NCBI GenBank assembly: GCA_014549065.1
Contig: JACDOX010000007.1
Location: 7,929,034-7,993,033, forward strand
Source: Cardinalis cardinalis
Lineage: Eukaryota; Chordata; Aves; Passeriformes; Cardinalidae
Length of the DNA stretch: 64,000 bases
Direction of reading: 5' to 3'
Shown here one piece after another: positions 39,941-53,600 of the stretch; position 1 is the first letter of the stretch, and every line of letters starts with the position of its first letter. The notes below the pieces were generated by a model. That model searched no databases. It was not told where the DNA came from and saw nothing but the letters and a program-made list of their open reading frames with translations. Made by a program: the position numbers and the translations under genes.

Positions 39941-40495
39941 TATCAGTTTCTCTGGGTCTGGATTGAAGACACTTGAGAGTTCATGTTTGGACTCAGGTGT
40001 TTATTATTTCTTATCAGTGAAACAGCCTCACAACCATGAGTTCTGCAGCCTTTCATAAACAAGGCACAAAATAGCTAATGATCTCTTCTTTCAAGGTCTT
40101 TTAAGACTAAACTATCCAGTTAAGAAATGACCCCTAGATTATTTTCCCCTTTAACCCAATAACTGATCCCTCGAAGCCCACAATGCGGATTTTTATGTCC
40201 AATTACAAAANATCACCCAAGCCCATTAGGAAGAAACAAGAAGAAGGTGAAGAACACTCTGCCCTAAAACCTCCATCTTGCTTCATATTTATTTCTATAT
40301 TCTANAACCCCAAACTCTAAGTTTTCCACCCTGTGAAATTACACACTTCTAATCAACTACACACCTGTAATCCCAGTGCTATCAATCAATTTTGGAAGTC
40401 TTCTCCACAGCCTCAGGTCAAATGCAGTGCTCCCTTGCAAGTCTGTGCCTTTCAGCACAGAAAGTTTAAAATTCTCAGCATCCAGGATTCCAACA
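39941..40495 (-). mobile_element. Solo LTR of an endogenous retrovirus, antisense, near-complete
   Basis: A 555-base block that I recognise as a passerine ERV LTR. On the minus strand it begins TGTTGGAATCC at 40495. It contains the landmark complements 'cctccatcttgcttcatat' (about 40,270-40,288) and 'ttttccaccctgtgaaa', and has an AATAAA polyadenylation signal (complement TTTATT at 40000-40005), leaving a short R-U5 of a few tens of bases before the end near 39941. No gag, pol or env sequence or second LTR flanks it, so it is a solo LTR formed by LTR-LTR recombination. The 3' tip reads ...TGATA rather than the canonical CA, which is either mutation or a boundary off by a few bases. Ns at two positions. 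Confidence 0.8.
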
Positions 40496-40501
40496 CCAAC
40501 T
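40496..40501. repeat. Candidate right target-site duplication (CCAACT)
   Basis: Exact copy of the hexamer at 39935-39940, immediately after the TGTTGG-complement end of the LTR. Confidence 0.6.
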
Positions 40502-43500
40502 AAATAAATATTCAAAATAAAATACAATTGAAACAGGAATTGGTTGAATAGTAGGCATGTAAGCCTTAATTAAGTAAGTATCATTGTTTAAGTGGGTTTC
40601 ATGACTTCAGTATTAGTAAAGTTTAAGTATGTATTTATAGACATTCAAATGATGAAAGCTTTATCTCCAGTACAGGAAATTTATGATGCTAAAAGCTTTT
40701 TAACAGATGTTAAAAAATCATATTAAGGTAAACATNGTTCAAATAGAGCAAAAACATTGATGGTAACCTCAACAATGATTAATCACATGACTAAAGATTG
40801 TGGGATTCCCTNAAACTTTTGCTATGAAAACCTGCAAAAATTTATCAAAACTATAAGCATCTACAGGATTTTTTCAAATAGATCTTTACATAATGCACAG
40901 CAAACAGTTCATGTAATACATGAAAATTACCATAGACATTTGAAAAATTTCCAGTCAGAATTCAGGATTTTGGGATATTCATATTCTACTCTTTTCAAGA
41001 TTGAATTTATATTATGGTCCTAAAATTTATGTCTAGATAATCCAAATATATATTTACTAGTTGAAGTTATAAAAGTCTTCAGTTTCTAAAAACTGTAATC
41101 TGGAAAATATTCAGTAATAGACTATTTGGAAAAGAAAACTGCTTTTAGTAGAGGAATATGAGGTAATAATATGTATAATATGACNTTCAGATTCTAAAGT
41201 TATAAGTTTATGCGGTCAAAAGTGGCTGTGATTCTAACACATTTTAGTTAAAGGCTGAAGACTTAGAAATATTGTAAACCAAACTAAACAAAAGGGATAC
41301 AGACACACAAATGAAAAACAAAAAAACCCTTCCATATTTTTGTTGGATAAAATCTCTGAATTCAGACATGATCCCTGACTGCTGTGTATACTGTTCTGGG
41401 TTATCTAGAATTAGTAGGTGCAAATAGCATTTGCAGATTTTATTGCGTAGACTTTGTGAACTTCCACACTTCCACAGCCAAAAAGATGTAAATATTTTAG
41501 GAATCATTCANAATGATCAGAGGAATTTTTAAGTTTTAAAAAATTAAATAATTAATAANATGAATATATTTCAAATCCATAAGGATCTTGTATAGGGGAC
41601 TTACACTTTTATCTCTTTTGCTATATTTTTTCAAGGAAATGAAAGAAAATCAGTAGCAATTAAGTACNTTAGGAAGAATATTGCTCTCAATTACACCAAA
41701 GAAAAATAAATGCAACAATGCTGATANCAGAAATGTTAGTCAAACCTTCATGGGCTTCCCTGTGAGAACACCTGGACTAATTTTCTTTACTATANTATCA
41801 TTAAAAGCAAACCCGCAGTTTCTTGAATGTGGACACTGACAAACATTTATTGTGAGTTGATTGATCTTCCATTCGAAAGTACTGATTTAGAGAAGTGCAT
41901 GTGTGTTAACAGTAGCTTTGAGATAATATATTTCAAGATATTGATATTTTTAGAAAAAAACCTGCAAGTTTTCTTTCAAAGTACTTTGACTTTCTTTTAT
42001 ACATTTAAATGATTTTTATAGAAACTACAATTTTATTTTTAGAACAGTGATATTGAAGGTGGCTCGTGTACCCCTCAGAATGCACAAATAGGAATTTGAA
42101 CAGGTGTTTATGCAAAAAATTCTCAACTGATCCTCTCTAAATTTTTTGCATCTATTCACACATGTAAGGGATGAGTTTACTGTTATCAGTAGTTTTCAGA
42201 CAATCCATAAGTTTGAAAAACTGATTTAATGAAGCATCCACTGAATCATTGAAAATAAACACTCTGTTAAAAATAAAAATTTAAATTATTAATAAAAATA
42301 GTAATCTGATCAAATACTTTATAGTCAAATAAATTGTCAAATCCTTTTCCGGGAATGCTGATAACATCCAAATTCCTTTCCATAGTCTTCTACCATTTCA
42401 AGTAGAAAAGAATTATATGAATGCAGTTGACTGGAAAAACACATTGAATGAAGAAAAACTCTAAACTGCTGAATAAAGTTATTGGAAAGTAAAGNGGCTA
42501 GGAAGCTAACCTGGCAGACAAAATTACCGGCTTTAAATACTCTGTCACGCAGATAGGTCATCTAANCAAGGCTCAAAATCTGAGGTTGCTTTTTTTCCTT
42601 AGTTATTCCCACATTGTTGAAAGTGGTTTGCCAGGCCTATGGAATGTGAGGCACCACACAGCAATACAGCAAATACCATATCTTGCTCTCTGGAGGCTCA
42701 TGAAGCTCAGGGGACTACCACTTGGCATATAGGGATAGCATGACTTTGCTNGCACTTGGTCATTCACACCCTAAAGGAAGAAGTTACTTTTGAAGTACGG
42801 AAGGTATCAAATATTAGGGAATGATTATCCAGGAGCTTCAGTAGACAATTATGAAAAAAACTTTGCTGACAGAAGAATTTAATGCAGACCATGGAATAAA
42901 AAGTTTTTGACAAACTTCTCCCTTGCTCAAGACTAAGTTCTTTGACCCGGGAAAATTTCAACAACAGGCAAAAGAGGCAGATACCACATTAAAAGAACCA
43001 ATAACCTTATTTACTCCAAACAGTGATATGTCTTCAATGAAACATGTTGTACAAGACCACATCCATGCANGTTAGACTATTTGATCTTGGTGAGCAAACT
43101 GTCTGGTTCTTCTTCTCACAAGTATCAGACTATCTTCATCTGCATGAAATCCAATGAGTGAGAAATACCAAAGGGTATTATTTGTTAAAGCTAATGGGCT
43201 TGGTGTAGATGTCATTGCCTGTGAGTCCAAGCTGAAAGCACATGAGGCAAGATATTTCAAGTCTCTGAAGAGCATGAGTTCATATTAACGCAAACTATTC
43301 ACCCGAAGTGTTTGTTATTGCTACTGATGACAAAGAGATTGTTAGCATATGCACACTTAAATTGCACCTATATTTTGCTGCGTAGCCCTCCAAANTCTAC
43401 ACACATTTGCAAATACACTTTCTTAACAAGATAGGAATCATGCTAAAGTTGGGTAAAATTATATAACTTTGTTTACACAATCTCTTTGTTGACATATTGT

Positions 43501-46500
43501 CTCTGCTGGTATTCTCTTTCCTTCTATTAGTAAATTTTGAGCAAGGAAGTATTGAAGGAGTTGAATCTGATTTCTTCTTTACAGATGATGGTCATAACAT
43601 AAAAGTGAAGACTCTCCTGCTTCATTCCAGATATTTTTAGAGTGATTCCACTAAAAAAGAAGAACCAGAAAAATAAGCAGTTTTGTTGAAGCCAAAGCGA
43701 TTTTCGGAAACATACAGGATTTACATAAAGCTTTCAAAATATGAGTCTTTAGGCTGAAAGAGAGAAACATTAAAATACCTATTTGCCATTACAAAATTGC
43801 TTTTCAGTATATTCAGATGTTTTAATAAAATTTCATGCTCTGATACACACAGAGNAGTATTATAAGTGGCCCACTAATGCTTGCTTTATTCACAGTGTTA
43901 TGAAAATGCTAGTCTATTTCAAGTGTGCTGAGACTGTAAGAATAAGAAAAGACAAAGTGACACTGCTACAAGACCAGGATGTCAGGATGCTTGTAGTTCC
44001 TCTTCATATCACAATTTGGATCCAAATCCTTCCCCCTCAGCATTAAAATCCCACAGCTGCTTCACTGCAGCTCCTGTAGAGTGGTAGGTGTAGAAAAGTT
44101 CTCTCAGTAGCTCATCAGGAAGGAACTATTTTTGCACAATTTGGATGAAAAAAATATTTAAAACTGAGGTGTCCACCACACAGCCTGACAAGAGAGAAAG
44201 TATTACATTTCCTTTAGAGCAGAGAATTTGATCAGCTGCCTTCTCAGAAGAAACAAGAATGGTTTTAATTGTAATATGAAGGATGCTTCTCCCTGCTGGG
44301 AAGCAAGCTACCAAATCCCCATAATACCAAAAATACAAATAGCTCCATATATCTGTCTATATTATTGAACATGCCTGTTTCCATGTGTGACAAAACACCA
44401 GTTCCCCACCAGGGGCTTGAAACATATTAAGGATATAATTACAGCCAACTCTATCAGAGAGGAGTTTTTTTATTACTGCTTTTCAAAAATAATCTCCACA
44501 TCTGGATTAAAAAGTTCACTATCTCTGATAGCATCACAAATTAAAAGTAAGTTATAAAAATTTAGTGGTTAAGTTACATTTTCTTGGACAGTTTCTGAAC
44601 CACAGAAAGGCTCCCTNCAAAGATAGTAGTATCCAGACCTCAGACCTCCTGTGTGGCAGCCCTCCATCACAAGGAAGCAGGGCCAGGATCCCTTTTTCTC
44701 TCTGCCTTAAATGGATATTGGATTCTCATTTGTGCAGTGACATTATTTTAATTACTTTGATATAAGAAAGTGCAGATGGTTTTACTGTGACTCTATTACT
44801 GTATCTCAGACAAAATTTGGAAGAGGGGAAGGTTTTTAGGGGTAAAAGTCCTCAGTCCAGTCCCCAGAACAACAGAGAGAATTTTAGCAGTTAATTAAAA
44901 GTATGCAAATAAACTAAGAAATAAGGTAAGCAATTCAAATATAGACTTTTAAATATAATTNAAAAAATATTTCTGCCTTTCCTTTTAGGTGTGCAATTTC
45001 TTATGTGAAGAAAAGTAACTTTAAAATGGTATTAATCTCAAATTTAAGAGTTAATTCTCCTGGAGTTGTCTGAGAACCAAAATACAATTTTAGCAGAGTG
45101 TAGGCACTACTGAAGAATTTTAGGCTGGAACTCTCTGGTTGTTTTGATTGTTTTTGCAAGCATTGGTTGGAAGCCAGTGATTTTTAGTCCTGCTTTCAGC
45201 AGGAGGTAAAGATCTTGTGGAAGAAACTGAGAGCCCCTTAATGAGATCCACAAAAGTGTATTTCTTGCTGAAACCACTTAAGTGAGTCATTATCTACCCT
45301 GATGCATAATGTAAGATGTGCGTTGCTGAAGTACAGGACTAGGAGTTGGAGTTAAAAGGATTAAGGTGAACATACATCATACTTTTCAGGACTTACCAAA
45401 TAATTTCTGACTCTTTAAAGAGTTTTACAAGGTTAAACAAAAGCTGTACGCTATATTATTGCCTCAAACAATTACATTGCTCCTTTAGAAATGTTTATGC
45501 TCCATGCCACTTTATGGTGTCATTGTCAAAAGAAGTGGAAGAAAGNAATCAATAGCTGTTAGAAACTACAAAGCATAAAAGCCTGAGGAAAATAAAGTTC
45601 ACAGGTGCATCGACTGCAACACTGTTGCCGTAACAATGNGGGGTTTAGCCAGTGCTGAAGACTTTTAAAAGAGCATTTTAGGAAATGAAATTCACATTTT
45701 CTACTGACTGTGACATTTTAAAAAGGCTCTCCTCATACACTAGCCTCGGACACTTTTAAAACCTTTTATGAATTTTGTTTACTAAAGCTTCACCTANTCT
45801 TCCTTCATGTCTTTTTTAAGGACATAAAATTCTTGCCTAATCACAGTGGAATGCCCAGCATATTTTTTCTTTTGATATTTTTAGCAGTTCAGGACCAAAT
45901 ATCCTATGAGCTACTAGATGACTTGTTTTGGTGAGATTAGATGAGATTATATCTTCAGCAGTCTCTGGTGGGGAGGTGTGTCTTTCCAGCTCCTCCTTTT
46001 ATGGAAGACAATCAATCCTACCACTGGATAATCCTTTTATATGAATAGCGAACATTGCTTCTCTCATGTCTGTGTCTGGCATGTCACCACAAAAGGCTCC
46101 ATGCATGTATTAGCTCCATTGAAGAATTAAAAAACTAACCTGACTACAAGAAAATTCTTCTACTAAAGCCACCATGGATGTCAGGTTTGCNTGTGTACCA
46201 AGGCAGTGATGCCTGTGCCTTATATTTTTATTCTTGTGCCTTTACCTCTTGATGTTCCTGATCATCAGGAAAAGAAATTGATACCTAAACCCACTGAGAT
46301 TACTGGCACCCAAGAGTATCTACCCAGGAGAGTGAATAAAGCACAATGATTGCCTTCATTACTGACTGCAGACTATCAGCCATGTGAGTGCTTGAGTGCA
46401 TGCTGAAAAAAGGGAGAAAAGTTCTGCATTAATTACACCTGGGATATATCAGGAATTTTGAGTCCTTTGTCGAAAGAACATTGTTGAAAAGGAAGTTGAA

Positions 46501-49055
46501 AATTACTCTTCTGCTGTTAATAAAAAATATCCTTAAAAGTTCTGTATTTATTTCTGATAATATTACCCAGCTTTTGCTGTTCTCTTTCTTCCCAGTCTCA
46601 TTGCAGTGAATTATTTGTAAAGAACCTTCTGCAAAGAAAGGTTTAAGGAATCAGAAAATTAAAATAAAGATAAATAGATAAATAGATGTTTATGTTTTTC
46701 TAGGGTTTTCTAGTTTTTTACCAACTAGTGTCACCATGTAGATGTGCCCAAGACACCAAAAATCTGTGTCCCACATCAGCTGAGATTCTCAGCCCATATT
46801 GGCAAAGAATTTGTCAGTACTAACTCTTTACCAGCTCCATAGAATCCAAACCTAAGGCTCTGTGGTAGCACATAATTATTGTGACCAGAATAGCCTTCGA
46901 AAAAAGCATGTGTATATTCCATGAATGCACAGGTTTGCTGGATTGAATATAGGTTTTCTAGGGAAGCTACTATTAAAATCCTCAATATTATGCCAACAGA
47001 TTCTNTTTCTAGAAAGAAACATGAAGACACTGGTCTCACCTCCATATATTCTGCAGATGAAAACATTTGACACAATGATAATGTATTTTTTTGTTGTTTC
47101 CCAATGTCAACACAATATTTGGATAAAAAAACAATCTAATTCTTATTAGTGCTGCATGACGTTTCTCCCCTTAAAATAAAAAGATGGCCAGGCCTAAAGC
47201 AAGGCTTAGAAGCAAGTATGTAAATATTCCAGCTCTAACCACACTGCTTAAAAANGGGGTTTGAATAAGGAATATTCCTCCTCCCAGGAGCTGCTTTTAA
47301 CTTTCAAATTAAGCATGACTAAATTCTAGCAAAGCAGATTCGATGTTTCCAATTAGCTCAGAGAGCTGAAAATAGTTGTGATGTTATCAGACAGTGGGTG
47401 TTGTGAATAGGAGCCACATCCTGACATAGCCTGTATGCTGGTTATAATTTCAGAAGAAACATAAAAATTACTCAATTACATAATTGCACATTCTGACTTT
47501 TTGGATTTTTATAAATTTTCCAAAGAATTTCTGGCCATAACCAAGCATTTTGTTCTGTCATATTTTTGGCAGCCAACTCATAGGTAATGAATAGTAATCT
47601 GTCTTAAAACAGTAACCCTCCNCATCTTCAGCCAGGGCCTGATCCAGATTTCTCTGGAAAAAAAATGCCTAAAAAAACCAAATCAATATGCATCTTTCCC
47701 AGCATTGTGACTTTTTGTTACTTTTCTGCAATGTGATTGAAAGCAGTAATAGCAGCTTAGGCCACTATCTTGCAAAGCCTAATCTTTGCATTGAGTGCGT
47801 TCACTGCTGTTGGGGANAAGCCTGACTTGCACTTTTCCTAGCATTGGAAAATATAAACAGAAAATATTATGCTACTGATGAGTTATTCTCTATTTTAAAT
47901 GTGTTTAATAAAATAAAAGACCACAATGCAAGCTGTAACGTAAGCTTTGTTCACATGCTCTATTATTATTCCTGTATTATCATTGTCTCTGGCCTATGGG
48001 GTTTTTGTAATTATTATTACTATTTTCCTTGCATTCTCTGTTTATTTTTACAGCTANTAAATATAGGCTCATCTAGGACATTCAGCATGGATTAAACTGA
48101 AGAAAGACTTTTTAGAGTAAATAAACTAGTTGTTTAGCTGTTGGAGTTTGATCAATAAAAGGGCTCTCAGTGAGTGCAAAATGTCTAGGCAGCACTAACA
48201 AATTTTTGTGAATTTTATTTTTTTTTATTTAGTGTAAGCAAAGAAGACAAAACACAGAACATAGCTTCTCAGCAAAACACACACATTTTCCTAGTTTACC
48301 TTCCCTGTAGAAAATACTACAGTGTTATCATTAGGATATTTTATTACATGCTACCAAATTTCTGACTTCTTCCATAAGAAATCAGGTGGTGACAGCTGGT
48401 TTGGTTTTTTTTCTTGATTACACTGTTTCTAATAAGATTGTGTAATTCAGAAAAAAAAGTAAAATATTAATTTGACAAAAGTGGGAAAATCAGCACCTGC
48501 CATCAGCATGCATGCCGTTAAATACACACAACTCAGTGAATTATTTCTTCTCCTAAAGAGAAATTGCTACAGAAAAGGTACCCATAGCATAAGAAAGAAA
48601 ATAACTTTTCAGAAATGATTATGCTGTTTCTAGTTAATTTCAGAAGTTAAAATGTTTTTGNTGAGAAAAAGTCCCCTTATTTTGGGTGAAGAAATTATAT
48701 TGGGGCCNTCAGAGAGTTCAAGTTTCACCACTAGTTTCTAGTTTTTAGTCTTCAAGTGTCAATGTTATTTGTGATCTAATTGACATTATTTTGCCAGGAA
48801 AATTTTCACTAAGTGCTTTAGAAAAAAAAGTACCTTTTCAAAGACTGAATATGATATGGAAATTGGAATGTCACAGAATACATTTTTACTGGTGTCTTTT
48901 TTTTCCAACATCTTGTTTTCCAACATCATTAGAGAAATACAGATATTTTTCTTTCCTTTTTTGGCTTGATGGAAAAAAATGACCCTGTGTTTTTTTCTAA
49001 GAAAAAGTCAATGTCTACTAAAAGTAAAACCAGTTTCAGACAATAATTTAAAAAG
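40502..49055. other. Unique A+T-rich non-coding stretch
   Basis: No recognised gene or transposon. Open frames are at most about 99 codons, and several are interrupted by isolated Ns. A short tetranucleotide-type repeat at 46.66 kb is listed separately. Confidence 0.55.
46661..46687. repeat. (GATAAATA)n short repeat
   Basis: About three imperfect GATAAATA/AGATAAAT units. Confidence 0.8.
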
Positions 49056-49195
49056 AGGCATCCAGGCTGGTTGGAGCTCTGAACAACCTGGTTTAGTGGA
49101 CAGCGTCCCTACCCACTAAGGATAGTGGGAAAGGGTGGGGAACCAAATGGTCCTTAGGGTCTCTTTCAAACCCAAAAATTCTATTGTTGTATGAA
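49056..49195 (+). mobile_element. CR1 LINE 3' end, sense
   Basis: Begins at 'ccaggctggttggagctctga' and continues 'acaacctggtttagtgga', 'gtccctaccca', 'gtccttagggtctctttcaa' and 'attctattgttgtatga'. This is the order of the ORF2 tail and 3' untranslated region of avian CR1. It is strongly 5'-truncated and moderately diverged, with the final ATTCTATG motif mutated. Confidence 0.9.
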
Positions 49196-50429
49196 ACTAA
49201 ATGCAAGGCTTCTCACATGTTATACCCTACAGAAGGAACTGCTGCAGTCCTTGCCAGTTTGTAAGGTTTGTTTCCTGTGAACTTGATAAAGAGCTTCTCC
49301 TTCTCCTTGAGGAAAACCCATTGAGAACTTGAGGAAGTCATCTTTGAGCTGAGGGATCCCTTATAATAGACCCCTTATAATATAGTAGGTCTCTGCATCT
49401 ACTGTACTACAATTGTGCGCAAATGTCTTCCTTTCACTAGCTAGAAAGACAGAAAAGCAAAAAGCCTCAACTGTGTAGTAAATAGGTTGTGCTAAGGAAT
49501 GGAGCTTAGCTTCGTTTGGAAGGTGGCTTTATTAAATAAAACAGAAAGCTCACAAGTCTGAAACAAGAAATATAAAAAAGATAATCCAGAAGCCATAATT
49601 CTCTGTTCCTGATGCATATACCACCATCAGTACCCCCAGGTCTGAGGTTTTTTTCTTCTCGAGGAGGAAATAGGTATCAGACTCTTTGTGCAGTGATTAA
49701 CAACAAAAGAACCCTGAACCTTGCACTGCAACTGCTGGAGCTCCAGGTATAGCCACACACCCGTTCTGGAAATGGATACAATCACGTTTAATTGCTTCCA
49801 TGCTTAGCTGGATCACAGATGTGACAGGCACTGTGCCTGACCACAAATTATTAAAGAAAAACATTAGCTGGTATAAGTCTTGTTTATGAAAGAGTGCCAG
49901 TGGAAAAAGTCACAGGATCGTGGTCTCCAGCTACTACACAGATGCCAAGGAAAAGCATATCAACAATGGTTGAAGTTTATAAAAAAGTCCACAGTGCTTT
50001 TTGGAACAAAAAATATTTCTGNCTGCATTAACTTATATTGCTGTTGTTTTAAGAGTAAATAACATGCAGACATCCAGCTAGCCAGTTGGCTGCTGGAGAT
50101 TTCATTTGGAATCATTTACAAAATCATGACATAAGAATTATGCAACGATTGGCCTTCCAAGAGCATAATTTCACACTACGTCCCTATCTAAACCATAAAT
50201 ACCATTTGGGCAGACATTGTCAAGTTTTTTGCTCGTTTGGCACCAGGCTAAAGGTGTTAATTGCTCAGAGTTGAGTGAGTCCTGATAGTCACTGACCCTT
50301 CCCAGCTTCTGCAGGTTGATGTCACCCCAGGAGGAACCTTCAACAGTGAGTGCCCTGCAGAAGAGTGATCCAGCTACAACAGATATTTAGGGCATCACCT
50401 CAGGCACATTGCCAATAGGTACCATAATA
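49196..50429. other. Unassigned sequence
   Basis: No recognised gene. Open frames 49880-50062 and 50086-50274 are about 60 codons each and carry no motif. Confidence 0.5.
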
Positions 50430-50510
50430 CACCTCCTGTTTGGAGCCAGACAATCTTTAAGCTCCCTACCAACTAAGCCGCTCTATTGGCTCTGTGATTC
50501 TTTCAGTGTT
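50430..50510 (+). mobile_element. Possible short CR1 LINE 3' end, sense
   Basis: 'ggagccagacaatctttaagc', 'tccctaccaac' and 'tctgtgattctttc' follow the order of the last ~70 bases of a CR1 3' untranslated region, but the match is short and diverged. It could be coincidence. Confidence 0.5.
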
Positions 50511-50556
50511 GGAGGCCTGCATAGGTAGATGGAGTAAAGCAAAGATGGAGTATAAG

Positions 50557-50659
50557 AGTTTCTGGCTTGAATCACATCTTAACTCTGTCTTGATCTGTGG
50601 CAAACAGATCAAGTTTCTGGCTTGAACCACATCTTAACTCTGTCTTGATCTGTGGCAAA
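50557..50659. repeat. Tandem duplication, 55-bp period
   Basis: A 48-base segment beginning AGTTTCTGGCTTGAA occurs at 50557-50604 and 50612-50659 with a single T/C difference, separated by 7 bases. One mismatch in 48 marks a recent duplication. It is G+C-richer than its surroundings. No coding frame is involved. Confidence 0.95.
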
Positions 50660-53600
50660 ATTATTTGTGTGAGAGAGAAGAAAATTTCTTTACAGCCATA
50701 AAGTGATCAGGGAAGGATGCTGGCATGAACCACAGCCAGATAATTAGGTGGTTGAATTACGTCCTTTGAGTCCTAAGGGCAAAAAACTAGTGCACAACCC
50801 TGAGTGAGATGCTAAGCAAAGAAATACACCTGACCTCCTGTTTTCCTCTTCNATTTATCCTTTTTTGTTAGCTTAGTCTTCTTCCGAATCACTCCCTGCT
50901 AAGNGCATAGGGACTATACTGACTTATGTACATGCATACTTGCTCAATATCTCTTTTTTTTTTAACCATCCAGATGGCTAAAACTGGCTCATTCCATCTT
51001 TTTAAACTTTTGTGGATTTAAGTGGAAAAATTTGTGTTTACGTCTACTATCTATGTCAAGTGCCACTGACTCAGATGAAGGGAAGCAGTAAGAGTCTTGT
51101 CTGTTTCCCCCATTGTCTGCACNAAATCTTGATGAAGCTTGATGGAGTAGAACTGCTGTTGCAAGAGGGACATAGGCAGAGATGGTCATGGCCTGAAAAA
51201 TCCAATCTACAGTCTCTATCTGTCATTTCTATATCTTTTTACAAAGATCTTGATTATAGGCTAAAAATGAAGACACATTCTTCAGCCGTGAACCCACCAC
51301 TAATTCTGTCAACATGCTGCTCTGCTTAAGTTCAAGAAGTGATTTTCTTTCCATAACCTAGCCCTTTACTAAGCCAGCAGGAGACTAATTCTCAGTGCAG
51401 CAGAGAACACTTAGTGTCCACTTCCAGCTTCCACAAACTTCCCTCTATATCTGCTCTTAGTATACCTAGAGGTAGCTTGCAAGGTAAATGACCTGTCAGA
51501 TTACTGAGTCCATTTCCTTACAAGAATAGAGCACAGTCACATGAGAGATAATCTATCAGATATTAAAGTGAGTTCACTTGATTTTAGCCAAGAGGTCAGG
51601 CCAAATATCTGTTTTGCATGACAGCTCTATGAGTTTGNGTATTGCACATTGCAGTAAATAGACAAAACCTCTGTGGTGAGCACACACCCCTTGTCTGGTT
51701 TGGCACACTGAATCCTACAAACTGACCCCATTTCTAGCAGCTTTGATTTCCAGGTAAGTCAGGATACAGGAAATCCAAACAAGGACTCTTACAGAGGTAC
51801 AGTTTCAAAAAGCCCCCAAAAGGGTCAGTACAGTCCCAGCGTTAAAATGTCATGTGTGCTCTGGAAAAAACACTCTTTCAGCTTATAGTAGGTTGACCAC
51901 CATTATCCACATACACAGGAACTTAATACCAGGCAAGGGGCATCCTCTATTAAGTCCTGACATAGCATATTCAATAAAAAGCCTATTTAGAAATAAATTA
52001 ACAACAAATTTGTGAACTAGTGAATTAGAAGTGACAATGGAGGAAAATAATTTAAGGGATGGAATAACGAGAACAATTTTCAGCCATGAAATGTTTTTAT
52101 CTTCTGATAACTTGCAAACAGTAAAGCTATGAATTTATGCATAAGATACAATACACAACAAAGAGATAATTCATATTCAAATCTCATGGTCCTCCATCAC
52201 ACATCCCTCTGTTTATATGTAGATAGTCTTATGAGAAAATGACACCAGGCACAACCAAAATTATGAGACAGCAAGTCAAGCCTGAAGATAATAATTACTT
52301 AGTTCACACAGGCACAGTGAAATTCTTCAGCTCACTGTCTTGGTGGCCTGCAGTGACAAATGTATCATGTGAAAGTAGTAAATTAGAAGGATATTCTTTC
52401 TTTTTTTTTTCCTGAAACACTTAGTGAACTAATAACTGCTTGACAATTGCATGGCTGGNATTTCAGAGGAAAGGGGGAACATGTGGCTGACTGAGAGCAC
52501 CAAATCCATTCCNATTTACATTGCTGTAAATCTTGAGCAAGTCCATTGGTTTTAGCTGAATTACTCTGATTATCAATGGCAAAAGGTAGGAGAAAAATGG
52601 TCAAAGGGATCACATTTTACTATGGCAAGGCAATTTCTTTCAAAAGAAAAGCACATTATATAAACTACAAGGAATACTCAGTGTCCTAGTTAAAGGTAAT
52701 GTAAAATAAAGCAATGAAAAATTAATTTAATCTCATAAAATAAAAGCATTAGAAAAACTTATTTACAACATTTTCCCCTTGATAAAAGGGACTATTTATC
52801 ATTTTGTCAAGATGCTTAGCTATTCAAGGACTTCGTTAGACTAGCCTATTGAGATATATTTAGCAGTTTACACAAGAAATGCCTTAGTTGTCTCTTTTTC
52901 CTGAGAAAAGTTTGACTATTTACAGTTTCATCAACACTGAAATTCTCCTTTTTTCCCCCTCAAAACAGTCAACAGAGCAATTAATTATGACATTTCTCTC
53001 AAGATGACTACAGGCTGGAAAGTGTGCAAAGCGTCTGTTTAATATAAAGATACATTTAAACTTCCTAATTGCTAGAATCATGATATACAATAGTCTTTTC
53101 TCACAGAAATTGTGATTAAATAGTCATAGGGTGTCTAAGAATAAAGTACTTCTGGCACTTCTGTAAGAGAAATTTAACATCAAGAAGATTTTGTTCTAAT
53201 GAGTCTTAAAGCAGCAACATGTTACTGTTAAGAAATGCCAATACATAATTCTGCCTCAGGACTTTTTAATGTGGATGTTTGTATTCCTTCTCCAGAATTT
53301 TTTTTTTTAAAAAACACCTTTCTGTTCCAGTCTCCGAAGTCACTTATAAAATTATAATAGTGGATTTTTATTCCTATTAAAGATGTAGTAATGCTTGTGC
53401 ATTTTGCTCACTGTACTGGTCAAGCTTTCTGTAAATTACCAGATAGGATACAGTGTAACTTAACTCCTAAATGTGATTTCACAATTTGCCTGATGTTGAC
53501 CAAATGCCACATATTCACTGACTTTTAAATTAGCTGAAATTCTCACAAGAAGNGCAAGAGGACGTTGAGATGAAATCCTTCTTTTTGAAAGAATATAAAG

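Noticed and set aside
51680..51770. 'ttccaggtaagtcagg' as an exon end with splice donor
   Set aside because: A good donor-like word, but no open, motif-bearing exon precedes it; such words are common by chance.
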